64,000 bases of DNA, from the NCBI RefSeq assembly GCF_020532725.1, contig NZ_JAJAVC010000003.1, positions 620,001-684,000 of the forward strand, written 5' to 3'. Made by a program: the position numbers and the translations under genes. Positions 23,631 to 33,639 of the stretch are shown here, piece by piece. Source of the DNA: Methylobacillus arboreus. Lineage in GTDB: Bacteria; Pseudomonadota; Gammaproteobacteria; Burkholderiales; Methylophilaceae. The notes under the pieces were generated by a model. That model was given only the letters and a program-made list of their open reading frames with translations, did not search any database and was not told the DNA's origin. Position 1 is the first letter of the stretch, and each line of letters opens with the position of its first letter.

Positions 23631-25072
23631 TGGTACATCACAATTTAATTTATGCTGCCGTCGCATTGGCTTTGGCCGGCTGTATGGTGGGGCCGGATTA
23701 CCATCGCCCTGATACAAAGCTTCCAGCTAATTTTAATACTTCTGAAGCTACTGATGGTGATGGGCAGGCTGCATTAAAGCTGGATAAGTGGTGGGAAACA
23801 TTCCAGGACCCAGTCTTGAATGAGCTGATGCAAAAAGCATTTGCGGACAATCTCGATATCGCTAATGCAGTGGCACGTATTGAAGAGGCTGATGCTGCCA
23901 TGCGTGAAGCGGGAGCTGCTTTATTTCCCCAGGTAGATTTGAGTGGAAATGGCGTGCGACAGAAGGTCACAGAAACCGGAGCCTTCCCGTTGCCATCACA
24001 CGTGCCTGCCATCCGTGAGAATTACAACTTGCAGTTGGGAACCAACTTCGAATTGGATTTCTGGGGCAGACTACGCCGCGCTCGAGAAGCAGCACGTGCT
24101 CAAGCACTGGGAACTTACTTTGCCAAGGATACGGTCAGCCTTTCCCTTTCCGGCTTGGTTGCCAGCAACTATCTCTTGTTGCGTAGCCTAGAGGCACAGA
24201 TTGCTGTTTCGAGGAACAGCCTGAAGAGCCGTGAAGAAAGCTTAGCATTGACCAAGCGCCGTCTTGAAGGAGGTGTTGCTTCCATTCTTGACGTGCATCA
24301 GGCGGATGTTGCTAATTCTAACCTGGTGGCACAGATTGCGGATTTGGTGCGTCAACGTGAAATCGTGCAGCATCAGCTTGCTGTGCTGACGGGCGACCTT
24401 GAACTCAAGGTGCCGGAAGGGGATGTGCATCAATTGCCTGTTCCACCCGTGCCCCCCGTCGGCTTGCCCTCGACATTGCTAGAAGCTCGCCCTGATATTC
24501 GTGAAGCCGAGCAGACATTAATTGCACAGAATGCGCAGATCGGTGTTGCCAAGGCGGCATTGTTTCCAACAATCACCCTGACAGCGATTTATGGGGGCGA
24601 GAGTGCGGACTTGAACCGTATTTTTGAGTCACCTTCACGTATCTGGTCTGCCGGATTGGGACTGAACCTGCCAATTTTTACGGCTGGCAGATTGTCGGCA
24701 CGTGTGGATCAGGCCAGCGCGCGCCAAAAGCAGGCGCTGGCAACGTACCAAACCTCTATCCAAACTGCTTTCAAGGAGGTCAAGGATGCGCTGGCGACGG
24801 TTCGTCAGAGCCGCGAACGAGAAGATGCGCTCAATATCAGCCAGGATTCTGCCAAGAAGGCTTTGCAGATTTCTGAGAACCGTTATAAGTCGGGATATTC
24901 AGCCTATCTTGATGTGCTCGATTCACAACGGGTTTATAACGATGCGGCATTAGCTTTCATTCAAAGTCGTCAAGCGCGCCTGACTGCCACTGTTGACCTG
25001 TTCAAGGCGCTGGGCGGTGGCTGGAAAACTGCACAAGCCTACGATCAGCCTGAAAAGCAGGCAAGTAAGTAA
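23627..25072 (+). CDS. Outer membrane efflux lipoprotein (OprM/NodT family)
   Basis: A 481-residue outer-membrane channel that completes the tripartite pump. The signal peptide ends at the lipobox LAGC, followed by the family opening MVGPDYHRPD. Internal repeats of the TolC fold include RIEEADAAMREAGAALFPQVD and the matching LIAQNAQIGVAKAALFPTIT. The start overlaps the stop of the transporter gene (ATGATG). A perfect terminator follows, which closes the operon. Confidence 0.93.
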   Translation: MMVHHNLIYAAVALALAGCMVGPDYHRPDTKLPANFNTSEATDGDGQAALKLDKWWETFQDPVLNELMQKAFADNLDIANAVARIEEADAAMREAGAALFPQVDLSGNGVRQKVTETGAFPLPSHVPAIRENYNLQLGTNFELDFWGRLRRAREAARAQALGTYFAKDTVSLSLSGLVASNYLLLRSLEAQIAVSRNSLKSREESLALTKRRLEGGVASILDVHQADVANSNLVAQIADLVRQREIVQHQLAVLTGDLELKVPEGDVHQLPVPPVPPVGLPSTLLEARPDIREAEQTLIAQNAQIGVAKAALFPTITLTAIYGGESADLNRIFESPSRIWSAGLGLNLPIFTAGRLSARVDQASARQKQALATYQTSIQTAFKEVKDALATVRQSREREDALNISQDSAKKALQISENRYKSGYSAYLDVLDSQRVYNDAALAFIQSRQARLTATVDLFKALGGGWKTAQAYDQPEKQASK

Positions 25073-25095
25073 CAGTTTGTTGATGTGGTGATCAG

Positions 25096-25126
25096 GAAAG
25101 CCGAGCGTGTCTCGGCTTTCTTTTTT
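25096..25126 (+). terminator. Terminator of the RND efflux operon
   Basis: Perfect 10-bp stem GAAAGCCGAG / CTCGGCTTTC with a 5-base loop and six T residues. Confidence 0.93.
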
Positions 25127-25151
25127 GTATTTGCCTGTCAAAGTTGTTTCC

Positions 25152-25183
25152 TTGACGCCTGCCTGATATTGGCGTGTTAAAAT
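25152..25183 (+). promoter_or_regulatory. Possible gltX promoter
   Basis: TTGACG at 25152 is followed by an AT-rich GTTAAAAT. Spacing is 18 bases to GTTAAA or 20 to TAAAAT, so the match is imperfect. It lies just after the preceding terminator and about 30 bases before gltX. Confidence 0.4.
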
Positions 25184-25212
25184 TCTGCCTTTATATCAGT
25201 TGCTATTTTCCC

Positions 25213-26610
25213 ATGACAGTTCGTACCCGTTTTGCTCCCAGTCCCACTGGTTTTCTACACATTGGCGGTGCTCGTACTGCCTTGTTTTCATGGGCTTATG
25301 CCCGTAAGCATGCCGGGCAGTTTGTATTGCGTATTGAAGATACCGATGTGGCTCGTTCGACGCCGGAAGCCGTGCAGGCCATTCTGGATGGCATGAGCTG
25401 GCTGGGGCTGGATTGGGATGAGGGTCCGTTCTATCAAATGCAGCGCATGGATAGATACAAGGAAGTTATCAGCAAGCTGCTGAATGAAGGCAAGGCCTAT
25501 TATTGCTATTCCAGTAAGGAAGAGCTGGATGCCTTGCGTGAGCAGCAAATGATTGAGGGCAAGAAGCCCCGTTATGATGGCCGCTGGCGCCCTGAGGCAG
25601 GCAAGGAGTTGCCTGCGCCTCCGGCTGGTGTTCCGCCGGTGATTCGCTTTAAAAACCCTCTATCAGGCAACGTGGTATGGGATGATTTGGTAAAAGGGCA
25701 GATCAGTATTGCCAATGAAGAGTTGGATGACCTGATTATTGCGCGTGCAGATGGCACACCTACCTATAACTTCTGTGTGGTCGTGGATGATTGGGATATG
25801 GGGATTACCCAAGTCATCCGTGGAGATGACCATGTCAATAACACACCGCGCCAGATCAACCTGTTGCATGCCCTTGGCGCGACAATTCCGCAATATGCCC
25901 ATCTTTCCATGATTCTTGGTGATGACGGCCAGAAGCTATCCAAGCGCCACGGGGCCGTCAGTGTGATGCAATATCATGAGGATGGCTATCTGCCTGAAGC
26001 TGTGCTTAATTACCTGGCCCGCCTGGGATGGTCGCATGGCGATGACGAAATTTTTAGCATGGCACAGTTTTGTGAGTGGTTCGATCTTGACCATATCACG
26101 CCATCCGCTGCCCAATTTAATACTGAAAAGCTGAATTGGTTGAATGCGCATTATATAAAACAGGCGGATCTGGGACGGTTGGCGCAGGAGGTCACCAACC
26201 GCTTGGCTCAGGCTGGTGTCGTCGTTCACGATCAGGTAAAGCTCGAGGGTGTGATTGCGCTATACCGGGATCGTGCCAATACGCTCAATCAGCTGGCGAG
26301 CAGTGTTGCCTACTTTTACCAGAAGCCACAGGTGGATGCTATTGCGTTGGAAAAACATGTAACGCCAGAGATATTGCCAGTTTTGAATGCCTTGTTCGAT
26401 GTACTTGCGCATGTGGAGTGGACTCAGGAAAAACTGCATGAAGCGATTGAGCATGCCGTTACCAGCAATGGCCTCAAGTTTCCCAAGGTGGCCATGCCAT
26501 TGCGTGTGATGCTCACCGGTGGAGCCCAGTCCCCCAGTATCGATGCCGTGATGGCATTCTTGGGCAAGGATGAAGGGTTAGAGCGCATGCAGGCTATTCT
26601 GAATGCATAA
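25213..26610 (+). CDS. gltX: Glutamyl-tRNA synthetase
   Basis: Charges tRNA-Glu with glutamate. The 465-residue class I synthetase has the HIGH-like signature [18 protein letters not shown] at its N-terminus and the KMSKS-like SKRHGA about halfway. The Rossmann insertion carries [10 protein letters not shown], and the C-terminal anticodon-binding domain is all-helical. I start at ATG 25213 (MTVRTRF), which matches the family; a start at 25174 would add a 13-residue extension overlapping the promoter. Confidence 0.96.
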   Translation: MTVRTRFAPSPTGFLHIGGARTALFSWAYARKHAGQFVLRIEDTDVARSTPEAVQAILDGMSWLGLDWDEGPFYQMQRMDRYKEVISKLLNEGKAYYCYSSKEELDALREQQMIEGKKPRYDGRWRPEAGKELPAPPAGVPPVIRFKNPLSGNVVWDDLVKGQISIANEELDDLIIARADGTPTYNFCVVVDDWDMGITQVIRGDDHVNNTPRQINLLHALGATIPQYAHLSMILGDDGQKLSKRHGAVSVMQYHEDGYLPEAVLNYLARLGWSHGDDEIFSMAQFCEWFDLDHITPSAAQFNTEKLNWLNAHYIKQADLGRLAQEVTNRLAQAGVVVHDQVKLEGVIALYRDRANTLNQLASSVAYFYQKPQVDAIALEKHVTPEILPVLNALFDVLAHVEWTQEKLHEAIEHAVTSNGLKFPKVAMPLRVMLTGGAQSPSIDAVMAFLGKDEGLERMQAILNA

Positions 26611-26870
26611 ATGTCTCGAAACGATATTGAGTAGAAAAAGCCTGTAAAGATCAGAACAATTTGATTTCTATGCAGTCCTAGTGTTGAGTTGATTTTGCCG
26701 ATTTGAAGCTAGGCCTGCAAAAAAGACTTGTTTTTAAGCTTTTAGGCCCCATCAAGTAGAAATTGAGCGTATTGGTGGCAAGCTCTAGCTTGGGGAAAGT
26801 TTTTCACGTAAAGTTACTTCCAGAATAAAACTCCCTATATATACAATTACAAAGGTAAAGGAGCATTAAA

Positions 26871-27119
26871 ATGAGCGTTAAAGGGCAGATGTTACAAGAC
26901 CCCTTTCTGAACACGTTGCGCAAGGAGCACGTGCCTGTTTCAATTTATCTCGTCAATGGGATCAAATTGCAGGGTCAGGTAGATTCTTTTGATCAGTATG
27001 TCATTCTGCTCAAAAATACCGTTACTCAGATGGTATACAAGCATGCGATTTCCACCATTGTCCCAGGCCGCGCGGTTTCCATTCCTCATGGGCCAGCCGC
27101 TACCGCATCTGAAGGTTAA
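26871..27119 (+). CDS. hfq: RNA chaperone Hfq
   Basis: An 82-residue Sm-like protein that forms hexamers and pairs small RNAs with mRNAs. It has the family core [20 protein letters not shown], with Sm1 through [11 protein letters not shown] and Sm2 [11 protein letters not shown]. An AAAGGAG Shine-Dalgarno is 7 bases before the ATG. hflX, hflK and hflC follow in the conserved order. The 260 bases between gltX and hfq contain no recognised gene and probably hold its promoter. Confidence 0.96.
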   Translation: MSVKGQMLQDPFLNTLRKEHVPVSIYLVNGIKLQGQVDSFDQYVILLKNTVTQMVYKHAISTIVPGRAVSIPHGPAATASEG

Positions 27120-27141
27120 TTTTTGCTGAATTTCTGTTTAT

Positions 27142-28269
27142 ATGTTTGACCGGCCAGGCGGCGGAGATGCTTCCGTACTGGTGAGCGTGGATTTTGGTGA
27201 TCCTGGGTATGAGGAAAGCCTGCAGGAGTTGCAGCAGCTTGTGATCAGTGCAGGCATGTCTATCACCGGGACGGTAGAAAGCCGCCGTCCCAAACCCGAT
27301 CCCAAGTTCTTTGTTGGCAGTGGCAAGGCGGATGAGCTGCTCGCCTCTATGAAAGCCGCCAATGCGCAGGTGGCGGTATTCAATCATGATCTTAGTCCTT
27401 CCCAGCAGCGCAATCTTGAGCAACTGCTTGAAGCTCGAGTAGTCGACCGTACCGGGTTGATCCTGGATATTTTTGCCCAGCGGGCACACAGCCATGAGGG
27501 TAAGTTGCAGGTGGAACTTGCCCAGCTTGAGCACTTGTCCACCCGTCTTGTACGTGGCTGGACCCATCTTGAGCGGCAAAAGGGCGGTATTGGCGTGCGT
27601 GGCGGTCCGGGCGAAACTCAGTTGGAGCTGGACAGGCGCATGTTGCGCATACGCGTCAAGCAATTGCGCGAGAAGCTTGCCAAGCTCAAGCAGCAGCGTG
27701 GCATGCAGCGCCGCGCCCGCCGTCGTTCCCAGGTGTTGTCTGTTTCCCTGGTTGGCTATACCAACGCTGGAAAATCCACTTTATTCAACCGGCTTACCCA
27801 GTCTGGCGTCTATGCGGCTGACCAGCTGTTTGCAACGCTGGATACGACTTCCCGCAAGCTTTACATACCGGATGGCGGGCCTGTCGTCATGTCGGATACG
27901 GTAGGCTTTATCAAGCACCTGCCCCATGCATTGGTGGAGGCGTTTGGCGCTACCCTGGAAGAGGCTGTGCAGGCGGAGTTGTTGTTTCATGTCGTGGATG
28001 TTGCCAGCGATAATCGTGACGAGCAGGTTGAGCAAGTGAATCTGGTCCTATCTGAAATCGGCGCGCAGGATGTGCCGCAGGTGCTGGTGTTGAATCAGAT
28101 TGATCGCGCAGGAATCGCACCGGGTCTTGATCGCGACGAGTATGGTAGAATCTCGAAAGTGCGTATTTCTGCCAAAACAGGTGAAGGGCTTGACCTGTTG
28201 CGCCAGGCATTGCTTGAATATCAGCAGGGCTTACAGGAAAAGCTGGCGCAATCCTATCTAAACGCATAA
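27142..28269 (+). CDS. hflX: Ribosome-associated GTPase HflX
   Basis: A 375-residue GTPase that binds stalled or heat-damaged ribosomes and splits them. The N-terminal HflX domain contains PDPKFFVGSGKADEL and a Gly-rich helical linker (GGIGVRGGPGETQLELDRR). The G domain has G1 GYTNAGKSTL, G3 DTVGF and G4 NQID. It follows hfq by 22 bases in the classical hfq-hflX-hflK-hflC order. Confidence 0.95.
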   Translation: MFDRPGGGDASVLVSVDFGDPGYEESLQELQQLVISAGMSITGTVESRRPKPDPKFFVGSGKADELLASMKAANAQVAVFNHDLSPSQQRNLEQLLEARVVDRTGLILDIFAQRAHSHEGKLQVELAQLEHLSTRLVRGWTHLERQKGGIGVRGGPGETQLELDRRMLRIRVKQLREKLAKLKQQRGMQRRARRRSQVLSVSLVGYTNAGKSTLFNRLTQSGVYAADQLFATLDTTSRKLYIPDGGPVVMSDTVGFIKHLPHALVEAFGATLEEAVQAELLFHVVDVASDNRDEQVEQVNLVLSEIGAQDVPQVLVLNQIDRAGIAPGLDRDEYGRISKVRISAKTGEGLDLLRQALLEYQQGLQEKLAQSYLNA

Positions 28270-28294
28270 TTTTTTGATTTTTTCGGAGTGATGC

Positions 28295-29467
28295 ATGGCT
28301 AACGATCCCGGTTGGGGCAATCGTAATAACGATGGTCCGCCCGATTTGGATGAAGTATTCCGCCAATTCAGCCGTAAGCTGAATGGCTTGTTCGGCAAGG
28401 GTGGCGGTCCAGGGGCACCTACCCCGGAAGCGAGGGCAATTCCAATATTGCCCGTACTCGGCTTGATCGCTGTCATCTGGTTTGCCACTGGTTTTTACAT
28501 TGTTGATCAGGGCTCTCGTGGTGTCGTATTGCGTTTTGGCAAGCATGTGGAGACTACTTTGCCAGGACCGCGCTGGCACTTGCCTTATCCGGTCGAGAGC
28601 GTGACCGTGGTCAATATGGAGCAGGTTCGTACTATAGAAGTGGGCTACCGTTCTGCTGAAGGCGGCTCTGCGCGTGGGCGCGAGCTCAGGGAATCCCTGA
28701 TGCTGACTGATGATGAAAACATCATCGACCTGCAATTTGCTGTGCAATACAACCTCAATAATGTAGAAGATACTTTGTTCAATAACCGCTTTGCAGAAGA
28801 GTCGGTGCGTGGCATTGCCGAGACTGCCATCCGCGAGATCGTCGGTAAGAGCAAGATGGACTTTGCCTTGTACGAAGGCCGTGAAGAAATTGCTGTGCAG
28901 GCAAAACAATTGATGCAGGAAATTCTTGACCGTTATTCCACTGGGGTCAATATCGTCAATGTCACCATGCAGAATGCCCAGCCACCTGAACAGGTGCAGG
29001 CTGCATTTGATGATGCGGTGAAGGCCGGGCAGGATCGCGAGCGCCAGAAAAACGAAGGCTATGCCTATGCCAATGACGTGATTCCACGTGCGCACGGTAA
29101 TGCTTCGCGCTTGCTGGAAGAGGCTGCGGGTTACAAATTGCGTGTCGAGAACGAAGCCAAGGGTAACGCCAGCCGCTTTGAACAGGTGCTTACCCAATAT
29201 CAACGTGCGCCTGAAGTAACGCGCCAGCGCCTGTATCTGGATGCGCAGGAACAGATCATGTCTAGCGTCAGCAAGGTGGTGGTTGATCAGAAGGGTAACA
29301 ATAGCCTGCTATACCTGCCACTCGACAAACTGCTGTCTGCCACGGGAGCCAACCCTGCTGCTGCCAGTTCGGTACAGCCTGTGGTTCCCGGCGGCTTGCC
29401 GGAGCTAGATCCCAATATCCAGCGTTCACGCGATGCTTTCCGTAGCCGTGACAGGGAGAGCCGATAA
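28295..29467 (+). CDS. hflK: FtsH protease modulator HflK
   Basis: A 390-residue SPFH/band-7 inner-membrane protein that forms, with HflC, a large ring around the FtsH protease. The short N-terminus is Gly/Asn-rich (DPGWGNRNNDGPPDLDEVF), followed by one membrane helix at about residues 50-70 and a periplasmic SPFH domain with YIVDQGSRGVVLRFGKHVE. The long helical part has GNASRLLEEAAGYKLRVENE. GGAG precedes the ATG, and its stop overlaps the hflC start. Confidence 0.94.
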   Translation: MANDPGWGNRNNDGPPDLDEVFRQFSRKLNGLFGKGGGPGAPTPEARAIPILPVLGLIAVIWFATGFYIVDQGSRGVVLRFGKHVETTLPGPRWHLPYPVESVTVVNMEQVRTIEVGYRSAEGGSARGRELRESLMLTDDENIIDLQFAVQYNLNNVEDTLFNNRFAEESVRGIAETAIREIVGKSKMDFALYEGREEIAVQAKQLMQEILDRYSTGVNIVNVTMQNAQPPEQVQAAFDDAVKAGQDRERQKNEGYAYANDVIPRAHGNASRLLEEAAGYKLRVENEAKGNASRFEQVLTQYQRAPEVTRQRLYLDAQEQIMSSVSKVVVDQKGNNSLLYLPLDKLLSATGANPAAASSVQPVVPGGLPELDPNIQRSRDAFRSRDRESR

Positions 29468-30351
29468 TGAGAAATCTTGGAACAGTGCTCTTGGGCCTGA
29501 TCGCAGCCTTGCTGCTGCTTAGCTTGTCTACTTTCACCGTGGACCAGCGCGAGTATGCCTTGGTGTTCCGCCTGGGCGAGATTGTGTCCGTCAAGAAAGA
29601 GCCAGGCCTTTACTTCAAGGTGCCGCTGGTTGATAACGTGCGTTATTTTGACAAGCGCATCCTGACCCTGAACTGGGTGGAGCCCGATCGTTTCCTGACC
29701 AGTGAAAAGATGAACGTGCTGGTGGATTCCTTCATCAAATGGCGCATTATTGATCCGGCCAAATACTATGTTTCCGTTAAGGGTGACGAGTTACAGGCCG
29801 AGCGTCGTTTGTCGCAGACGGTCAATGATGGTTTGCGTGCAGAGTTTGGTAAGCGGACCATTCATGAAGTGGTTTCCGGCGAGCGTAGCCAGATCATGGA
29901 AATCCTGCGTCAGCGTGCTGACCGTGACTCACGCCAGATGGGCATTCAGGTGTTGGACGTGCGCCTGCGTCGTGTGGATTTGCCGCAAGAAGTCAGCGAG
30001 TCTGTTTATCAGCGGATGGAAGCTGAGCGCAAGCGTGTGGCCAACGAACGGCGTTCGCTCGGTGCGGGCGAGGCTGAGAAGATTCGTGCCGATGCCGACA
30101 GGCAGCGCGAGGTGATTATTGCAGAGGCTTTCAGCCAGGCGCAGAAAATCAAGGGTGAGGGTGATGCCATTGCCTCGGAAGTCTATTCCCAGGCATATAG
30201 CAAGAATCCCGAGTTCTATGCGTTCTATCGCAGCCTTGACGCTTACCGCAACAGCTTCAAGAGCAAGAGCGACATCATGATACTGGAACCCAATTCGGAC
30301 TTCTTCAAGTACATGCGTAACTCTGGCCGTTCCAGCAACACTGGCAAATAA
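29467..30351 (+). CDS. hflC: FtsH protease modulator HflC
   Basis: A 294-residue SPFH-family partner of HflK. One N-terminal membrane helix (LIAALLLLSLSTFTVD) is followed by QREYALVFRLGEIV and the core RRVDLPQEVSESVYQRMEAE. A helical region with EAEKIRADADRQREVIIAEA comes next. The protein ends with residues matching the family (DIMILEPNSDFFKYM). The TAATG overlap with hflK implies coupled translation and stoichiometric production. Confidence 0.94.
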   Translation: MRNLGTVLLGLIAALLLLSLSTFTVDQREYALVFRLGEIVSVKKEPGLYFKVPLVDNVRYFDKRILTLNWVEPDRFLTSEKMNVLVDSFIKWRIIDPAKYYVSVKGDELQAERRLSQTVNDGLRAEFGKRTIHEVVSGERSQIMEILRQRADRDSRQMGIQVLDVRLRRVDLPQEVSESVYQRMEAERKRVANERRSLGAGEAEKIRADADRQREVIIAEAFSQAQKIKGEGDAIASEVYSQAYSKNPEFYAFYRSLDAYRNSFKSKSDIMILEPNSDFFKYMRNSGRSSNTGK

Positions 30352-30366
30352 ACCGGGGCGACCATC

Positions 30367-30552
30367 TTGAGCTCCACCTTGTTGCTTGCATTTGGCCTCG
30401 TGTTAGTGATTGAGGGGGTATTGCCCCTGGTATCGCCGCGGGCCTGGAAGCAGACCTTTCAGCGCATGGTGGAGATGAAAGATGGACAGTTGCGTTTTGT
30501 CGGGCTGGCTTCCATGCTGGCAGGCCTGTTGATTGTGCTATTGGTGCACTAG
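30367..30552 (+). CDS. DUF2065 (YjeT-like) small membrane protein
   Basis: A 61-residue protein with two membrane helices (LLLAFGLVLVIEGVLPL and GLASMLAGLLIVLLVH) joined by a short basic loop. It belongs to the DUF2065 family, usually encoded next to hflC in gamma- and betaproteobacteria (YjeT in E. coli). It would use TTG at 30367, as no suitable ATG exists. Its biochemical role is unknown; context suggests membrane protein quality control. Confidence 0.8.
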   Translation: MSSTLLLAFGLVLVIEGVLPLVSPRAWKQTFQRMVEMKDGQLRFVGLASMLAGLLIVLLVH

Positions 30553-30574
30553 TCCTAAATCTCACAAGAAAATT

Positions 30575-31768
30575 ATGCGTAACTGGTTACTTCCTGAATA
30601 CATCGAAGATGTACTGCCGGCTGAGGCTGCGCGTGTTGAGCAATTGCGCCGCAACCTGCTAGACCTGTTCAAGGTGCATGGCTATCAGTATGTAATTCCT
30701 CCCATGTTGGAATACATGGAGTCCCTGACGACAGGGATAGGCCATGATTTGGATATTGCAACCTTCAAGGTGGTAGATCAACTGACTGGCAAGTTGATGG
30801 GAATCAGGGCCGATATTACGCCGCAAACTGCCCGTATCGATGCCCATATGCTGAATAACCAGGGGGTGAGCCGCCTTTGTTATGCTGGCAGCGTATTGCG
30901 TACCTCGCCGGATGGGCTGGCACGCAGTCGTGAACCTTTGCATGTTGGAGCAGAGCTTTATGGGCATGCCGGCGTGGAAAGTGATATCGAAATACAGCGG
31001 CTGATGGTCAAGGCGCTTCATGCAGTAGGGCTGGGCACTTTATATATTGATATCAGCCATGTTGGCATTTTTGCCAGCCTGCTTGATGGCGCTGATATTG
31101 GCGAAGCACAGGAGCAGGAACTGTATGCGGCCCTGCAAAGCAAGGATCAGTTAGCCGTGCGAGAGTTGGGACGCAATTTAAGCCAAGGTACCCTGGCTGC
31201 ATTATGCAGCCTGACTGAACTGAATGGCGACGCCAATGTGCTGGATGCTGCCGCCAAGCGGTTGCCGAAGACAGCGAAAATCCAGCAGGCACTGAATGAC
31301 TTGAAGCAAGTGGGAGCCGGCTTGGCGGACCTAGATGTCCAGGTTTGTTTTGACCTGGCTGAATTGCGCGGTTACCACTATCACAGTGGTATTGTCTTTG
31401 CTGCGTATGCCCAGGGTTATGCCGGCCCATTGGCAAGAGGCGGACGTTACGATGAAGTAGGTGCCATCTTCGGACGCGCCAGGCCGGCAACGGGTTTCAG
31501 TCTCGATCTGCGTGGCGTGGTAAGTTCATTACCTGCTGCAGAGAGTACCGGCGCGATTTTCGCACCGGCAATTGCAGATACTTTCTTGAATGAAGCTATT
31601 GAACGCTTGCGCGCCCAGGGGCAGGTCGTGGTTCAGGATTTGCCGGGACAAGAGGCTTATCGTACCGAGTTGGGTTGTGACCGCATCCTGACCAGGAAAA
31701 ATGGCGAGTGGACTGTGATTGCCGCTCCCGAATTATCAAATTTATCTATTGGATCTATTCATGAGTAA
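30575..31768 (+). CDS. hisZ: ATP phosphoribosyltransferase regulatory subunit HisZ
   Basis: A 397-residue histidyl-tRNA synthetase paralog that pairs with short-form HisG in the first step of histidine synthesis. It has class II synthetase motifs 1-3 in reduced form, including [14 protein letters not shown] at the start, [13 protein letters not shown] and [23 protein letters not shown]. There is no anticodon-binding domain. The ATG at 30575 gives the family N-terminus. The last 8 bases overlap purA, an arrangement common in betaproteobacteria. Confidence 0.94.
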   Translation: MRNWLLPEYIEDVLPAEAARVEQLRRNLLDLFKVHGYQYVIPPMLEYMESLTTGIGHDLDIATFKVVDQLTGKLMGIRADITPQTARIDAHMLNNQGVSRLCYAGSVLRTSPDGLARSREPLHVGAELYGHAGVESDIEIQRLMVKALHAVGLGTLYIDISHVGIFASLLDGADIGEAQEQELYAALQSKDQLAVRELGRNLSQGTLAALCSLTELNGDANVLDAAAKRLPKTAKIQQALNDLKQVGAGLADLDVQVCFDLAELRGYHYHSGIVFAAYAQGYAGPLARGGRYDEVGAIFGRARPATGFSLDLRGVVSSLPAAESTGAIFAPAIADTFLNEAIERLRAQGQVVVQDLPGQEAYRTELGCDRILTRKNGEWTVIAAPELSNLSIGSIHE

Positions 31769-33083
31769 GAACGTCGTCGTTATCGGTACCCAGTGGGGGG
31801 ATGAGGGTAAAGGTAAGATCGTTGACTGGTTGACCGACCACGCCCAGGGCGTGGTGCGCTTTCAAGGTGGTCACAATGCGGGCCATACCCTGGTGATTGG
31901 GCAGGGTGCCTCTCAGCGGGAATACAAACTCAACCTCGTGCCTTCCGGTGTCGTGCGCGAGGGTGTGAAGTGCTACATCGGTAATGGCGTTGTACTCGAT
32001 GCGAATCATCTTCTGTATGAAATCGATGGGCTGGAAAAAGCCGGGCTTGAGGTAAAAAGCCGTCTCAAGGTCAGCCCGGGCTGCCCTTTGATCCTTGATT
32101 ATCATGTGCGCCTGGACAAGGCACGCGAGGCTGCGCGCGAGCCCGGCCGCAAGATCGGCACGACAGGCAAGGGCATAGGCCCGACCTATGAGGACAAGGT
32201 GGCGCGCCGTGCCTTGCGTGTTTACGATTTATTCTATCCCGAGCGCTTTGCAGAAAAGCTCAGGGAAGTGCTGGATTACCATAACTTTGTGCTGACCAAG
32301 TATTTTAATGTCGAAGCGGTGGATTATCAGCGGCAGCTGGATGATGCGTTGTCCAAGGCGCCGTTGCTGCAGCCATTGGTGACCGACATCTCAGCGGCTC
32401 TGTATGAAGCTAACAAGGCAGGGCACAATCTCTTGTTTGAAGGCGCGCAAGGTACCTTGCTGGATGTGGATCACGGTACTTACCCTTACGTGACCTCATC
32501 CAACTGTATCTCTGGCCAGGCTGCAGCCGGCACAGGCGTTGGCCCCAGCATGCTGCATTATGTGCTGGGCATCACCAAGGCCTATACCACCCGTGTTGGT
32601 GGCGGTCCTTTCCCGAGTGAACTGGATATTGAAACCGAGGATTCTCCAGGTTTCCAGATGTCGGACAAAGGGCGTGAAATCGGCACCGTTACCAAGCGCA
32701 AGCGCCGCTGTGGCTGGTTCGATGCTGCTGCCTTGCGCCGCTCGGCGCGTATCAACGGCCTGACCGGCTTGTGCATTACCAAGCTGGACGTGCTGGATGG
32801 TATCAAGGAACTCAATATCTGCACCGGCTATGAACTCGATGGCAAACCTGCAAACCTGCTGCCAGTGGGCGCGGAGGATGTGGCACGCTGCAAGCCTGTC
32901 TATGAAACCCTGCCTGGCTGGGATGAAAGCACGTTCGGCATCAGCCGTTGGGAAGATTTGCCACTTAATGCGCGCAACTACCTGAAGCGTCTAGAAGCAT
33001 TGTGCGAAGTGCCGGTAGATATTGTTTCCACCGGTCCGGAGCGTGATGAAACCATTGTCTTGCGCCATCCGTTCGGAGCGTAG
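31761..33083 (+). CDS. purA: Adenylosuccinate synthetase
   Basis: Joins IMP and aspartate using GTP in AMP synthesis. It is 440 residues with the N-terminal P-loop-like [16 protein letters not shown] containing the catalytic Asp, the HNAGHT motif, and the later [14 protein letters not shown]. The C-terminal guanine-binding residues are present. The ATG at 31761 is chosen because the protein then begins [12 protein letters not shown], as in the family. The flavoprotein gene begins 7 bases after its stop, so the purine gene and the C1 cofactor genes may share a transcript. Confidence 0.96.
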   Translation: MSKNVVVIGTQWGDEGKGKIVDWLTDHAQGVVRFQGGHNAGHTLVIGQGASQREYKLNLVPSGVVREGVKCYIGNGVVLDANHLLYEIDGLEKAGLEVKSRLKVSPGCPLILDYHVRLDKAREAAREPGRKIGTTGKGIGPTYEDKVARRALRVYDLFYPERFAEKLREVLDYHNFVLTKYFNVEAVDYQRQLDDALSKAPLLQPLVTDISAALYEANKAGHNLLFEGAQGTLLDVDHGTYPYVTSSNCISGQAAAGTGVGPSMLHYVLGITKAYTTRVGGGPFPSELDIETEDSPGFQMSDKGREIGTVTKRKRRCGWFDAAALRRSARINGLTGLCITKLDVLDGIKELNICTGYELDGKPANLLPVGAEDVARCKPVYETLPGWDESTFGISRWEDLPLNARNYLKRLEALCEVPVDIVSTGPERDETIVLRHPFGA

Positions 33084-33090
33084 CGCTGGC

Positions 33091-33639
33091 GTGAAAACAG
33101 TAGAAAAACCAAGGCTGGCCTGGGCGATTACCGGCTCAGGTCATTACCTGCGCGAGTGCCTGGAAATTATTGATGGTCTCGAGGATGTCGATCTGTTCCT
33201 GAGTCGCGCCGCTGCGGAAATCCTTCAGCAATATGGCTACAAGCATCAGGTTGCCAAAGTATTTCAGGACAAGACTGCAAGTTCGGTACCCGTGGAATTG
33301 TTCTATTATGGTACTTATCATACCGTTGTGATTGCGCCAGCGACTTCCAATACCGTGGCCAAGATAGTGTGCGGTATTTCTGATACGCTGGTGACCAATG
33401 CCTATGCGCAAGCTGGAAAATGTGGCGTACCCAGTATTGTATTTGCCTGTGATACAGCTCCAGAAGTTGAGTCGGAAGCGCCTCGGGAAAACATGGTCAT
33501 GGTCTATCCCCGTCGGGTGGATATTGAGAATATTGAAAAGCTCAAGACTTTTGAAGACACCACGGTGGTCAGCGATATGCAGCAATTGCAGGCAGCTATT
33601 CAGGCTAGGCTCGCATGTCTGAGAATCTCCTCTTCCTGA
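33091..33639 (+). CDS. Archaeal-type flavoprotein, probable dihydromethanopterin reductase (DmrX/AfpA-like)
   Basis: A 182-residue flavoprotein (Pfam Flavoprotein fold) with the opening WAITGSGHYLRE and the FMN-site segment VVIAPATSNTVAKIV. Archaeal DmrB and the proteobacterial homolog DmrX reduce dihydromethanopterin to tetrahydromethanopterin. The three following genes belong to the same pathway, which supports this assignment. GTG at 33091 is the most likely start, with GGAG 12 bases upstream. Longer frames back to 33022 would overlap purA. Confidence 0.75.
   Translation: MKTVEKPRLAWAITGSGHYLRECLEIIDGLEDVDLFLSRAAAEILQQYGYKHQVAKVFQDKTASSVPVELFYYGTYHTVVIAPATSNTVAKIVCGISDTLVTNAYAQAGKCGVPSIVFACDTAPEVESEAPRENMVMVYPRRVDIENIEKLKTFEDTTVVSDMQQLQAAIQARLACLRISSS

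Noticed and set aside
27950-29203. A 417-codon minus-strand frame across hflX/hflK
   Set aside because: It lies wholly antisense to two well-supported genes and shows no domain pattern.
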